A stretch of 39,874 nt of DNA. Source: Okeania sp. SIO3B5 (GTDB lineage: Bacteria; Cyanobacteriota; Cyanobacteriia; Cyanobacteriales; Microcoleaceae). Each line of letters opens with the position of its first letter. Position 1 is the first letter of the stretch. This document shows positions 26,431 through 36,449 of this stretch, in pieces. A model generated the notes under the pieces. That model ran no database searches. It was not told the origin of the DNA and saw nothing but the letters and a program-made list of their open reading frames with translations. The position numbers were made by a program, and so were the translations under genes. The stretch spans positions 1 through 39,874 of the forward strand of contig NZ_JAAHHG010000009.1 of assembly GCF_010692555.1 (NCBI RefSeq), read 5' to 3'.

Positions 26431-27885
26431 CTAACTAGCTTGCTTCCAAGGAGCCTTGATTAGGTTCCAAGTTGGGCTGTTGAGAGCTAGATCCATGTCA
26501 CGAGCGAAGATAGCGAATCCATCATAACCGTGATAAGGACCAGAATAATCCCAGGAGTGCATTTGACGGAATGGCATACCCATTTTCTGGAATACATACT
26601 TCTCTTTAATTCCAGAAGCAATTAAATCTGGCTTTAATTTCTTAGCGAATTCCTCGAACTCATATCCACTAACGTCATCATAGATAAGAGTACCTTCTTT
26701 AGCATACTCAGCAGTACGCTTGTAGTCATCACCGTGACCGAACTCATAACCAGTACCGATAACTTCCATTCCTAAATCGTCGAAAGCAGGGATAACGTGA
26801 CGTGGACGTAGACCGCCAACCATCATCATTACTTTCTTACCTTCTAAACGAGGACGATACTTAGCAATTACTGCATCAGCTTGTGCTTGATACCTGGCGA
26901 TTACTTTCTCTGTGTTTTCTTTGATAGTATCGTCGAAGTAAGAAGCAATTTTCCGTAGAGACTTAGCAATTTGAGTAGGACCAAAGAAGTTGAACTCAGT
27001 CCAAGGTATACCATACTCTTCTTCCATGTAACGGCAGATGTAGTTCATGGAACGATAACAGTGGATGAGGTTTAAATTCACCCTAGGAGCCATGAATACT
27101 TCGTTGTAAGTACCGTCACCTGTTGCTTGGCTAACTACTCTTAGACCGATTTCATCTAATAATAGACGAGAACTCCAACCGTCACCACCGATGTTGTAGT
27201 CAGCGATTAAGGATACGTCATAAGGAGTGGTTTCAAAACCGATCTCTTCGTTAGTTATTTCAGCGGAAGGCTCGTATACCCAGTCACGCACTGTGTCGTT
27301 AGCAATGTGGTGACCTAATGACTGAGAAACTCCACGGAAACCTTCGCAACGTACTGGAACAACTGGCTTATTGAGTTCTTTAGCAGCTTTTCTAGCTACT
27401 GCTTCGATGTCATCACCAATTAGACCTACTGGGCACTCAGATTCAATTGTGATACCAGCATTGAGTGGGAATAAGTCTTCGATTTCTTTCATGATTTTGG
27501 CGAGTTTTTTGTCTCCACCAAAAACGATGTCTCTTTCTTGGAAATCGGAAGTGAATTGCATTGTACCAAAGGTATCAACACCAGTTACACCGTTGTAGTA
27601 GTTACGACGACCTGCCCAGGAGTAGTAACCGCAACCAACAGGACCGTGACTTATGTGAACCATGTCCTTAACAGGACCCCAAACCACCCCTTTTGCTCCA
27701 GCAAATGCACAACCACGAGTTGTCATTACACCAGGAACTGATTTTACGTTAGACTTAACGCCACAGTCAGATCCTTCTTCTAAAACATTAAGGTGCTTTT
27801 TCCGTCTTTTAGCAGCTTTCTCAGGATAAGCTTCTAAGACTTCTTGAATTAACTGTTTGTTCTGTTCGATTTTTTCGGATGTCAT
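26431..27885 (-). CDS. nifD: NifD, MoFe protein alpha subunit
   Basis: The 484-residue protein has the FeMo-co ligands: Cys in [20 protein letters not shown] and His in [17 protein letters not shown] near the C-terminus. The P-cluster cysteines are in [26 protein letters not shown] and [11 protein letters not shown]. The frame is continuous, with no nifD excision element of the heterocyst-forming type. AAGGAG precedes the ATG by about 10 bases. As the catalytic subunit of Mo-nitrogenase, its cofactor consumes the Mo handled by ModABC and, presumably, the Mos-like proteins. Confidence 0.98.
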   Translation of the reverse strand: MTSEKIEQNKQLIQEVLEAYPEKAAKRRKKHLNVLEEGSDCGVKSNVKSVPGVMTTRGCAFAGAKGVVWGPVKDMVHISHGPVGCGYYSWAGRRNYYNGVTGVDTFGTMQFTSDFQERDIVFGGDKKLAKIMKEIEDLFPLNAGITIESECPVGLIGDDIEAVARKAAKELNKPVVPVRCEGFRGVSQSLGHHIANDTVRDWVYEPSAEITNEEIGFETTPYDVSLIADYNIGGDGWSSRLLLDEIGLRVVSQATGDGTYNEVFMAPRVNLNLIHCYRSMNYICRYMEEEYGIPWTEFNFFGPTQIAKSLRKIASYFDDTIKENTEKVIARYQAQADAVIAKYRPRLEGKKVMMMVGGLRPRHVIPAFDDLGMEVIGTGYEFGHGDDYKRTAEYAKEGTLIYDDVSGYEFEEFAKKLKPDLIASGIKEKYVFQKMGMPFRQMHSWDYSGPYHGYDGFAIFARDMDLALNSPTWNLIKAPWKQAS

Positions 27886-28093
27886 GTTACATATCTCCTT
27901 TCGGAATATTTGAAGATTTTAGTGTTTTAGTTTTGAATTAGTGAGGGCAGGTATTCTTTGATAACTTCGTGTCTGAAAAACCTGCCCCTACATTAATGAT
28001 TAATACAAAACTCGCCACTCAATACTTATCTTTATAAGATAGGGTGCGTTTTACACACCCCATTATTTCGGTCTAAGACTTACTTGAGTTTAC

Positions 28094-29473
<1,380 letters not shown>

Positions 29474-30208
29474 TTAAACTGCTTCTTCTACTACAAGACT
29501 TTCGCTTACTCGTTCTTTTAATGTAGCTTCGATCGCTCCTTTTAGTGTCGCCATTGCACTATTACAGGAACCACAAGCTCCTTTTAGTGTGACTAGCACG
29601 CGATCGCCATCTACATCGAACAGTTCAACATCTCCTCCATCTGCCACGAGAACAGGTCTCACTTCTTGTTCTAATACTTGTTGAATTAATGTAATTTTTT
29701 GTAGATTTGTTAGTTTGCTGGCTGGTTTTGTAGTTGTAGGAGTTTGTTGTACTGTTGGTTCTGGCGTTTCGTAAACCGATGCGATTAGATCGTCAATATC
29801 TGCCAGACAAGAACCACAACCACCACCTGCCTTCACATAGTTTGTTACTTCTTCCGCTGTTTTGAGGTTGTTTTCCCGAATTACTCGCTTAATTTTGTTT
29901 TCGGTAATTGCAAAACAACTACAAACTAATGCTCCTTCGTCGTCTTCTTCGTGAACTTCTACTTCAATACCTTTATACTTAAATATTGCTGCTTCTAATG
30001 CTTCCTCTCCCATGACCGAACAGTGCATTTTTTCTTCTGGCAGCCCTCCCAGGTATCCCGCGATATCCTGGTTTTTAATCTTCATAGCTTCGTCTATGGT
30101 TTTGCCTTTGAGCATTGCTGTCAGAGCAGAAGATGAAGCGATCGCACTAGCACAGCCAAAGGTTTGAAATTTTGCATCTAATATTTCATTAGTAGTGTCC
30201 AGTAGCAT
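29474..30208 (-). pseudogene. nifU: NifU lacking its N-terminal ~45 residues
   Basis: The frame matches NifU from TTNEILDAKFQTFGCASAIA onward: the later IscU-domain cysteines (FGCASA, MHCSVMG), the central [2Fe-2S] ligands (CSCFA and GGGCGSC), and the C-terminal Nfu domain with GACGSCNSAMATLKG. Missing is the start of the IscU-like domain, including the first scaffold cysteine (the S-x-x-CGDAL region), which is needed for transient cluster assembly. Upstream of about 30208 the sequence is not NifU but the end of a family A MITE (GTCACC-TTTATTTTATACAC, then GATGCTAC-GGAC). The frame can start at an ATG at 30208 (MLLDTTNEIL) and extends further upstream only through MITE sequence. It is at best a truncated protein with Nfu and 2Fe domains. 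Alternatively the junction is an assembly artefact. Confidence 0.85.
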
Positions 30209-30604
30209 CGGAGCGTGTATAAAATAAAGGTGACACTCTTGAGAAAACCTTCTGCCTCCCCCCCCCCTTTCAAAGCTATGCTTTATAAACATCTTTCTTA
30301 ACATAAAAATTGACAAAATAGATAAATTATGTTTAAGACTTTAAAAGCCTTTTTCTAGAGAGAAAATGTATTTAAAAGTACATTAATTTTGATAAATTAA
30401 GTAATTTTATTTAGATGCTATGACTATTTCTCCCTTCTCTCCTGCTCCCCTTCTCCCCTGCTCTCCGTGTCCCCGTGTCTCCCCGTCTCCGTGTCCCCAT
30501 TTCTGAGGAGTTCCTTATAAGGGATAGCTTTCAAAGGGGGGTAGGGGGGATGCCTCCTGCCTTCGGACAACCATTGTCTAATTATTCAACCGGACATGAT
30601 ATTA
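30199..30604. mobile_element. MITE family A, enlarged copy at the nifU/rplS junction
   Basis: On the minus strand it starts with TAATATCATGTCCGGTTG and AATAATTAGAC, and later has GGAGGCAGAAGGTTTTCTC, GTGTCACCTTTATTTTATAC and GATGCTACTGGAC, the same blocks as the compact copy at 20235-20358. A 280-bp AT-rich insert with purine-rich G-tracts and a C10 run lies in the middle. The terminal ATGATATTA is missing on the nifU side, where the element joins nifU codons directly. The element ends 61 bp before the rplS start. Confidence 0.75.
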
Positions 30605-30665
30605 GTGCTTGCTTTGCTCATAATCATTGATATATACTTATTGATTGTGAGTTTTAAAGAATATT

Positions 30666-31049
30666 ATGACAGCCCAAGAAATAATTCGCTCAATTGAAAC
30701 CGAGGAAATAGAAAACCTCAAACAAGGCTCGAAAAAGAAATTACCTCAAATCTATGTAGGTGACACTGTCAAAGTAGGGGTCAAAATTATAGAAGGAGGA
30801 AAAGAAAGAGTCCAGCCCTACGAAGGTACTGTAATTTCCATGCGCAATGGAGGTATCAATGAAACTATTACAGTTCGCCGTGTTTTCCAAGGTGTAGGAG
30901 TAGAAAGGGTATTTTTGCTTCATTCTCCTAGGATTGCTAGTATAAAATTAATCCGTCGAGGTAAAGTGCGTAGAGCTAAACTCTACTACTTGAGAAAGCG
31001 TATTGGTAAGGCCACCCGTGTTAAACAAAGATTCGATCGTCCTTTATAG
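30666..31049 (+). CDS. rplS: Ribosomal protein L19
   Basis: The 127-residue L19 is complete: [53 protein letters not shown] split across 50-85, HSPRI and [20 protein letters not shown] short N-terminal extension ([19 protein letters not shown]) is typical for cyanobacterial L19. It binds 23S rRNA at the subunit interface. Its upstream region is only 61 bp of normal sequence before the MITE, so its promoter may lie partly within the element. In many cyanobacteria rplS precedes trnW-secE, as here. Confidence 0.97.
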   Translation: MTAQEIIRSIETEEIENLKQGSKKKLPQIYVGDTVKVGVKIIEGGKERVQPYEGTVISMRNGGINETITVRRVFQGVGVERVFLLHSPRIASIKLIRRGKVRRAKLYYLRKRIGKATRVKQRFDRPL

Positions 31050-31100
31050 TTTCCAACTTGAATGAATGTGGGAGAACGTCACGATGGTTTAACAAATTAT

Positions 31101-31130
31101 TTGAAACTTGATGAAAAGTTATGTTATACT
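31101..31130 (+). promoter_or_regulatory. Putative sigma70 promoter for trnW
   Basis: TTGAAA and TATACT are separated by 18 bases, 45 bp upstream of the tRNA gene. A GAGGTC...GACCTC hairpin (31141-31169) lies between promoter and tRNA. A GGGAGAACGTCAC string just before it (31070-31082) is identical to the right ends of the IS607-type elements and may be an insertion scar. Confidence 0.55.
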
Positions 31131-31175
31131 AAACTAAGAAGAGGTCATTAAGGTTTAATCCAAGACCTCAACTAT

Positions 31176-31248
31176 GCGCTCTTAGTTCAGTTGGTAGAAC
31201 GCAGGTCTCCAAAACCTGATGTCGGGGGTTCGAGTCCTCCAGGGCGCG
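31176..31248 (+). tRNA. trnW: tRNA-Trp (anticodon CCA)
   Basis: The 73-nt cloverleaf has acceptor stem GCGCTCT/AGGGCGC (one G-T pair), discriminator G, D-loop with GTTCAGTTGGTAGAAC, anticodon stem CAGGT/ACCTG with loop CTCCAAA (anticodon CCA at 31209-31211), and T-arm GGGGGTTCGAGTCCTCC. The 3' CCA is not encoded. Its position before secE is the conserved cyanobacterial arrangement, normally cotranscribed with secE-nusG. Here 2.7 kb of mobile DNA separate them. Confidence 0.97.
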
Positions 31249-31310
31249 CTTAATCCTTAAAATTAATAAAGTTACTTTTTGATATTGTAGATATAAAAAT
31301 TTCTACCCAA

Positions 31311-31470
31311 GTGACATACTCCCACGCTAACCCCAAAGGTATAGCGTGGGCTTCTCGCTTCATAGTCCTGCCATTGCGTGAGACTCCACGAGCTTTAAGG
31401 ACGGAATGCCCCGCCGCCCTTTTTGCAAATAAAAAAGCTGCTCACCTAGCGCCACAATAAGATTTTACAT
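31311..31470 (-). ncRNA. TnpB guide-RNA-like relic 1 near trnW (minus strand)
   Basis: Read on the minus strand: CTAGGTGAGCAGC, GGGCGGCGGGGCATTCC, AGCTCGTGGAGTCTCACG, GAAGCGAGAAGCCCACGC, a GCGTGGG hairpin arm and GAGTATGTCAC ending at 31311. This is the standard 3' scaffold of IS605-type omegaRNA. No tnpB frame remains beside it. The bases immediately after GTCAC (31310 downward, TTGGGTAGAAATTTTTA...) would be the guide. Confidence 0.6.
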
Positions 31471-31586
31471 TCCCAACAAATTACTAGGATTTCTGGGTAT
31501 TAACCCCTAATCTTATTTGATTTTCATGGTTCATCACTGGCGGTTGTTAACTCAAACCAGCTTGAGTCTATCATAGCATAAAATTT

Positions 31587-31621
31587 GTAAATTAATGGGA
31601 CATCGAGTCCCATTAATTTAC
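31587..31621. repeat. Perfect 15-bp inverted repeat with 5-nt loop
   Basis: GTAAATTAATGGGAC and GTCCCATTAATTTAC surround ATCGA with no mismatch. There is no T-tract terminator on either side. It lies between two omegaRNA-like right ends and may be an IS end hairpin recognised by a transposase. Confidence 0.8.
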
Positions 31622-31622
31622 C

Positions 31623-31680
31623 GTCGATTCATCTCACACCAAGTTTTCAATTATGGTGTGAGGCTTCTCGAAGCTCTAGC
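31623..31680 (-). ncRNA. TnpB guide-RNA-like terminal hairpin relic 2 (minus strand)
   Basis: On the minus strand GAGAAGCCTCACACC pairs with GGTGTGAG and is followed by ATGAATCGAC. The GAAGCC + hairpin + terminal C layout copies the last part of the neighbouring relic, with a different hairpin sequence. Only the 3' portion is recognisable. Confidence 0.4.
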
Positions 31681-31828
31681 TAAAATGTAACTCTGGGCCT
31701 GCTTTTATAATCTCTGATTTAACGGGAAGGCGGGCTGTTACCTGCAAAAAAACTTATCTCTACAGTAAAGTAACAAGAATTATGCTATAATTAACCTCAT
31801 CAGGAGCTGATTGCTAGTATCAATAAAA

Positions 31829-31908
31829 TAGGGTAGGCTGTACCCGAATTTACGCTTGTGGACTTGAAGAGATCGGCCTCCCAGGTTGAAGCAAGAAGCA
31901 AACATCAC
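31829..31908 (+). repeat. Partial omegaRNA-like segment (duplicate of 36973-37050)
   Basis: AGGGTAGGCTGTACCCGAAT, TTACGCTTGTGGACT, CCTCCCAGGTTGAAGCAAG and AAGCAAACATC are nearly identical to the segment at 36973-37050. The CTTGTGGA and GAAGCAAGAAGC strings match the 3' half of the guide-RNA scaffold. In both places it is followed about 70-100 bp later by GGAATTGT-TAGGTATTGTACAGCAG. Confidence 0.65.
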
Positions 31909-32165
31909 CCACCCCCATCCCCTCCTGGGAGGGGAGCTAGAGGGGTGGGTCAGGTTTTACGGAGTTTTGCTGGAATTGTATAGGTATTGTACAGCAGTAG
32001 CTGTAATACACACCTGATTGCAGAACCGAGAAAACTCAAGTTCTGAGGTTCAACTGGTGAAGTCCTAGTAATTTCCGATTTGTCGGTAAAGTCTTGAAGG
32101 TTAAACAACAGCATAATATTTGTTAACTATTGCTCACTAAGGCTCATTGATGCTAACATGGCAAT

Positions 32166-32759
32166 ATGCCATACGTGCCATTAAGAAAAGCAGTCGAAAA
32201 ATTAGGACTGCACCCAAACACATTGAGGCGATATGCAGACCAAGGGCAAATCGAGACAATCAAGACGAAAGCAGGGCAAAGACTCTTCAACGTCGAATCC
32301 TATATTATGGGAGCAACTCAGTCTGCCCTTGTTTGCTACTGCCGAGTCAGCAGCAACAAACAAAAAGACGACCTGCAAAGACAAGTCGCCTATATGCAAT
32401 CCCTCTACCCAAAAGCAGAAATCATCCGAGACATCGGAAGCGGACTCAACTTCAATAGGATTGGTTTGCGTTCCTTATTGGACAGACTTATGCAAGGAGA
32501 TCAGCTCGAAATTGTTGTTGCCTGTCGCGACCGACTCACCCGATTCGGATTTGAACTTATCGAATACATGGTCGAACAAAACGGTGGAAAAATCGTGGTT
32601 CTCGACCAATCTGAACATTGTCCCGAATCAGAACTCGTGCAAGATATACTCGCCATCATCCACCTCTTCTCTTGTCGCCTCCACGGATTGCGAAAGTACG
32701 GTGACAAAATCAAAAAAGATCAGGATTTATCTCAATGCAGAACAGAGAAGAAAAGTTAG
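32166..32759 (+). CDS. tnpA: IS607 TnpA serine recombinase
   Basis: The 197-residue protein has a MerR-like helix-turn-helix (PLRKAVEKLGLHPNTLRRYA, then DQGQIETIKTKAGQRLF) followed by a small serine-resolvase domain: VCYCRVSSNKQKDDLQRQ with the catalytic Ser in RVSS near residue 64, a GSGLNFNRIGL loop, and ACRDRLTRFGFELIEYM. The order HTH-then-catalytic is the IS607 hallmark. It has no frameshift and appears intact. It catalyses insertion and excision with little target specificity. The tnpB frame begins inside its last 59 bases. Confidence 0.92.
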   Translation: MPYVPLRKAVEKLGLHPNTLRRYADQGQIETIKTKAGQRLFNVESYIMGATQSALVCYCRVSSNKQKDDLQRQVAYMQSLYPKAEIIRDIGSGLNFNRIGLRSLLDRLMQGDQLEIVVACRDRLTRFGFELIEYMVEQNGGKIVVLDQSEHCPESELVQDILAIIHLFSCRLHGLRKYGDKIKKDQDLSQCRTEKKS

Positions 32760-33830
32760 GCAGTGGATAGGAACGGCTCGTTTTGTTTATAACAAAACAG
32801 TGGAATATTTGCAACAGGAAGGAACAAAAGCCAATTGGAAGAAGATTAAAGGAGGAATCTTAAAGAGTTTACCGGATTGGTCAAAGTCCATTCCGTTTCA
32901 AATCAAATCCATAGCCATTCGAGATGCTTGTATTGCAGTGAGGGAAGCCAAGAAAAAGTACAAAGATACGGGAGAAATCCACTCATGTCAAATTTAGGTC
33001 GAGGAAGAAACCCGTTCAATCTTGTTACATTCCAAGTTCTGCGGTGACTGAAATTGGAATATATCGGACAATTTTAGGACAGATAAACTATGCCGAAAAT
33101 CTTCCCAAAGAACACGGAGATTGTCGAATAGTCGTTCATCAAGGATGTTATTATCTTTGTCTGTCAATAGAAGAGCGACCCGAAAAAACCGAGAATCAAG
33201 GTAGTGTGGTGGCCCTCGACCCCGGAGTCCGAAACTTCCTCACATTCTTTTCGGAAGATAGTTATGGCTGGATTGGTTCTGAGGATATCGGAAGGATTCA
33301 GCGCTTGTGCTATCACCTAGATGATTTGATTTCTCGTTCGACAAAAGCCAAGTCGAAAAAGAAACAGCGAATGAGAAAAGCAGCGAATCGAATCCGTTTA
33401 AAAATCCGCCATTTAGTTGATGAATTACATCATAAAGTAGCCAGATTTTTAGTGGATAATTTCGATGTGATTTTGCTGCCCAATGCATGAAGTTTCTCAG
33501 ATGGTTCTCAAATCTTCACGCAAGATAAGAGCAAAATCTGTAAGACAAATGCTGTCATGGTCTCATTACCGTTTTGAATGTTTCTTGAAGCATAAAGCTA
33601 TTGAAGCCGGAAAAATGGTAATAGAAGTGAATGAGGCATACACGAGCAAAACCATTTCGTGGACTGGAGAAATCATTCCCAATTTAGGTGGTCGAAAAGT
33701 TATCAAAGGAAGTAATGGTTTAAAGATGGATCGAGACTTAAATGGCGCACGGGGAATTTTTCTCCGTGCTTTGGTAGATACGCCCTCTCTGAGAAATTGT
33801 CTTTCGGAGTGCATTGTTAGCTTTAGTTAG
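32701..33830 (+). pseudogene. tnpB: IS607 TnpB with two frameshifts
   Basis: The gene begins at a GTG at 32701 (TKSKKIRIYLNAEQRRKVRQ). It goes out of frame near 32985, resumes as HVKFRSRKKPVQSCYIPSSA and AVTEIGIYRTILGQ, breaks again at 33483 (ILLPN then HEVSQMVLKSSRK) and ends at 33830. RuvC residues survive: Asp in VVALDPGVRNFLTFF, Glu in VIEVNEAYTSKT and Asp in MDRDLNGARGIFLRAL. The zinc-ribbon cysteines normally around SKTCSxCG and CxxCG are absent (SKTISWTGEI, KVIKGSNGL). TnpB is an RNA-guided DNA nuclease. This copy cannot be made as one chain without frameshift correction. Confidence 0.85.
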
Positions 33831-33835
33831 CAAAA

Positions 33836-34013
33836 TAGTATCGGTAGGCTAGGTGAGTACAGAGCTGGACAGTAGAAAACGGCGGTGGGTTTCATCGTTA
33901 ACTGCCTGTGGAAATTAAGAGGATGCTCAACCTGGGAAGCAAGAAGCCCTTTTCCGTTAGGGAGGGAAGCCCTGGTTATAGCGTTAGCTTAACTAGGGAG
34001 AACGTCACAACTT
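33836..34013 (+). ncRNA. omegaRNA-like scaffold at the IS607 right end
   Basis: Downstream of tnpB the blocks CTAGGTGAGTACAGAGCTGG, GGCGGTGGGTTTCATCG, CTGTGGA, CCTGGGAAGCAAGAAGCCC and a GTTAGGGAGGGAAGCCC hairpin lead to GGGAGAACGTCAC. This is where TnpB guide RNAs are encoded. The guide would be the adjoining AACTTAGGGAGATAATTTAT, which is the secE leader. Confidence 0.65.
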
Positions 34014-34029
34014 AGGGAGATAATTTATT

Positions 34030-34254
34030 GTGGCCAAAAAAGAGGAAGCTAGAGTACAAGAAAACAAGGAAAGTTTCCAACTTCTAGCTTTTTTCAAAGA
34101 AACAAAAGAAGAACTAGATAAAGTAGTATGGCCAAGCAGAGAGCAGCTCATTAGTGAGTCCGTTGCTGTACTGTTAATGGTTATTCTATCGGCAACAATC
34201 ATTTATCTAGTAGATGAGTTTTTTAGTTGGGCAGCTGGGGTGGTGTTTGGATGA
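34030..34254 (+). CDS. secE: SecE, preprotein translocase subunit
   Basis: The 74-residue SecE is a single-span type with a charged cytoplasmic N-terminus, the conserved amphipathic helix FFKETKEELDKVVWPSREQL and one transmembrane helix (SVAVLLMVILSATIIYLVD). The start is GTG at 34030, with AGGGAG upstream. The stop overlaps the nusG start (ATGA). The omegaRNA-like right end is only 17 bp before the start, so the original secE promoter has been displaced. Confidence 0.95.
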   Translation: MAKKEEARVQENKESFQLLAFFKETKEELDKVVWPSREQLISESVAVLLMVILSATIIYLVDEFFSWAAGVVFG

Positions 34255-34925
34255 CATTATATCCAGAAGAAACACAAGATACAACGCAATCAAACCAAGC
34301 AGAAGAAAAATCCAGAGAGTTTCTCAAAGGAGAATTAAGGTGGTATGCAGTACAAGTTGCCTCTGGTTGCGAAAAACGAGTTAAGACTAATTTAACCCAG
34401 CGTATTCAAACTCTTGATGTTACAGATAAAATATTTAAAATAGAAATACCTCATATACCCGCAGTTAAGCTTCGTAAAGATGGCAGTCGCCAACATAGTG
34501 ATGAAAAAGTTTTTCCTGGCTATGTATTAGTACAAATGAGGCTAAATTGGCAAGAGGAACAAAAAAAATGGACAATTGATGACGAAGCATGGCAGGTTGT
34601 CAAAAGTACCCCACATGTGATTAACTTTGTAGGGGCTGAACAAAAGCGTCGCTATGGAAGAGGTCGTGGTCATGTTAAGCCGTTACCACTGAGTCCTTCA
34701 GAAGTAGAAAGAGTCTTTAAACGAGCTCAAGAGCAAGAGCCAATGCTCAAGGTAACAGTGGCAGAAGGAGATCATATTGTAGTTCTCTCAGGGCCATTTA
34801 AAGAGTTTGAAGGTGATGTAATTGAAGTAAGTCCAGAAAGAGGTAAATTGAAAGCGCTATTATCCATTTTTGGACGAGATACGCCAGTAGAATTAGAATT
34901 TAATCAGGTAGAAAAGCATAAATAA
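34251..34925 (+). CDS. nusG: NusG, transcription elongation/antitermination factor
   Basis: The 224-residue protein has the N-terminal NGN domain ([19 protein letters not shown], then [10 protein letters not shown] and [13 protein letters not shown]) and the KOW domain ([39 protein letters not shown]). I use the ATG at 34251, which overlaps the secE stop, in preference to an upstream TTG. NusG binds the RNA polymerase clamp and links it to ribosomes or antitermination. Its stop overlaps the rplK ATG. Confidence 0.96.
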   Translation: MTLYPEETQDTTQSNQAEEKSREFLKGELRWYAVQVASGCEKRVKTNLTQRIQTLDVTDKIFKIEIPHIPAVKLRKDGSRQHSDEKVFPGYVLVQMRLNWQEEQKKWTIDDEAWQVVKSTPHVINFVGAEQKRRYGRGRGHVKPLPLSPSEVERVFKRAQEQEPMLKVTVAEGDHIVVLSGPFKEFEGDVIEVSPERGKLKALLSIFGRDTPVELEFNQVEKHK

Positions 34926-35350
34926 TGGCAAAAAAAGTTGTGGCGCTGATCAAGTTGGCTATTACGGCGGGAAAGGCTAACCCTTCTCCGCCTATAGGTC
35001 CTGCTTTAGGTCAGCATGGTGTGAATATTATGGCGTTTTGTAAAGAGTATAACGCCAAAACTGCAGACCAAGCTGGTACAGTAGTTCCAGTAGAAATCTC
35101 GGTTTATGAAGACCGTAGTTTTACTTTTGTTCTGAAAACCCCTCCTGCAGCAGTCTTAATTAAAAAAGCAGCAGGTGTAGAACGTGGTTCAAGTGAACCA
35201 AATCGTACAAAGGTAGGCTCAATTACACAAGCTCAATTGCAAGAAATAGCCCAAACAAAAATGCCGGACCTCAATGCCAATGACATTGAAGCTGCGATGA
35301 AAATTGTAGCAGGCACAGCGAGAAATATGGGTATTACGATCGCTGATTGA
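34925..35350 (+). CDS. rplK: Ribosomal protein L11
   Basis: The 141-residue L11 is complete: [56 protein letters not shown] and [20 protein letters not shown]. It binds the GTPase-associated region of 23S rRNA together with L10/L12. The ATG overlaps the nusG stop by one base, so translation is coupled. Confidence 0.97.
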   Translation: MAKKVVALIKLAITAGKANPSPPIGPALGQHGVNIMAFCKEYNAKTADQAGTVVPVEISVYEDRSFTFVLKTPPAAVLIKKAAGVERGSSEPNRTKVGSITQAQLQEIAQTKMPDLNANDIEAAMKIVAGTARNMGITIAD

Positions 35351-35465
35351 TTCGATTAATTAATCCAGTACCAAAATATCTACATTCTCAAGTAGAAATA
35401 GAAGCAAAAGTAAATTGATATTAGGGGGAGAAGCAGAGCTTCGCTAAGTACCCCAGGAGAATAAA

Positions 35466-36182
35466 ATGCCAAAAAAAGTCTCTCGTAGATTACAAGAACT
35501 GAGAAAAAAAGTAGAAGAGCGACCTTATGAACCTAACGAGGCACTTCAACTTTTAAAAGAAACAGCTACAGCAAAATTCCCAGAAGCAGCAGAAGCTCAT
35601 ATTCGCTTAGGGATCGACCCGAAGTATACAGATCAACAGCTACGAACTACAGTAGCTCTACCCAAAGGAACTGGCCAAACAGTCCGAATTGCAGTAATTG
35701 CCAAAGGTGAAAAAGTTAACGAAGCTCTGGCCGCAGGAGCAGACTTAGCTGGTTCAGAGGAGCTAATTGAAGAAATTAGCAAAGGGATGATGGATTTTGA
35801 TACGTTGATCGCTACACCTGATGTGATGCCTAAAGTAGCCAAACTAGGACGTTTACTAGGACCGAGAGGTTTGATGCCATCTCCTAAAGGCGGTACTGTA
35901 ACTGTCAATCTGGCACAAGCTATTGACGAATTTAAGGCAGGTAAGTTAGAATTTAGAGCTGACCGGACAGGTATAGTTCATGTTATGTTTGGTAAGGCTT
36001 CTTTTTCTGCAGAAGATTTACTGATCAATTTAAAGGCTTTACAAGATTGTATTGACCGCAACCGTCCTTCTGGTGCAAAAGGTCGCTATTGGCGTAGTAT
36101 ATTTGTATCAGCAACAATGGGACCATCAATTCAAATTGAAGTTAGCGCCCTGCGGGATCTAAAATTAGCAGAAGAAGGTTAA
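35466..36182 (+). CDS. rplA: Ribosomal protein L1
   Basis: The 238-residue L1 has [20 protein letters not shown]-like early sequence, [40 protein letters not shown] and a C-terminal [13 protein letters not shown]. It binds the L1 stalk of 23S rRNA and can repress its own operon. An AGGAGAATAAA ribosome-binding site precedes the ATG. The 115-bp upstream gap contains GGGGGAGAAGC...GCTTCGC..CCCC, a hairpin that might be the autoregulatory site, though I cannot show that. Confidence 0.97.
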   Translation: MPKKVSRRLQELRKKVEERPYEPNEALQLLKETATAKFPEAAEAHIRLGIDPKYTDQQLRTTVALPKGTGQTVRIAVIAKGEKVNEALAAGADLAGSEELIEEISKGMMDFDTLIATPDVMPKVAKLGRLLGPRGLMPSPKGGTVTVNLAQAIDEFKAGKLEFRADRTGIVHVMFGKASFSAEDLLINLKALQDCIDRNRPSGAKGRYWRSIFVSATMGPSIQIEVSALRDLKLAEEG

Positions 36183-36276
36183 TCTAAATTAAGTAAGCGG
36201 TCAGGTTTCAGCCGATTTTTTTTGAGATGCCTTCGTTTGCGGAGCATTCAGAAACAGAAAGGAGATTTTAATTCGT

Positions 36277-36390
36277 ATGACGGCCATCCAGCAGATTGAA
36301 AACCAGGTATTTTTACCCAACTTTGACGTCGGCAAGGGGTCTCCCGTTATACGAATGTTAACGGGAGGGGAATTGCCGACCAACAAATAA
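36277..36390 (+). CDS. Possible 37-residue small ORF after rplA
   Basis: An ATG with AAAGGAG about 10 bases upstream opens a 37-codon frame, MTAIQQIENQVFLPNFDVGK continuing to a TAA. It is unrecognised. Its 3' half overlaps a TCTCCCGTTATA...TTAACGGGAGGGGA hairpin like the guide-RNA terminal hairpin at 17122, so the frame may be accidental. It lies 94 bp after rplA. Confidence 0.25.
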   Translation: MTAIQQIENQVFLPNFDVGKGSPVIRMLTGGELPTNK

Positions 36391-36449
36391 ACCGCGTAGC
36401 GTCCACTTAGTTTCTTGCATTGTGTACTTTTTTGTGTTATTAGTGATTA

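Larger units (their letters stand above)
31990..34013 (+). mobile_element. IS607-family insertion sequence (tnpA intact, tnpB broken)
   Basis: The left part (31990-32110, TGTAATACACACCTGATTGC ... GGTTCAACTGGTGAAGTC) is shared with the deleted copy at 36450. It is followed by a serine-recombinase tnpA, an overlapping tnpB and a guide-RNA-like right end closing GGGAGAACGTCAC at 34013. IS607 elements lack terminal inverted repeats, so the outer limits are estimates from the homologous copy. The element lies between trnW and secE. Confidence 0.75.

Noticed and set aside
30209-30316. N-terminal extension of the nifU frame (MSIFMLRKMFIKHS...)
   Set aside because: It is encoded by the MITE, including a C10 tract; I treat it as read-through and not as a new NifU domain.
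32233-32700. Long frame overlapping tnpA in another phase
   Set aside because: Only the part from the GTG at 32701 matches TnpB; the earlier part is an out-of-frame shadow of tnpA.
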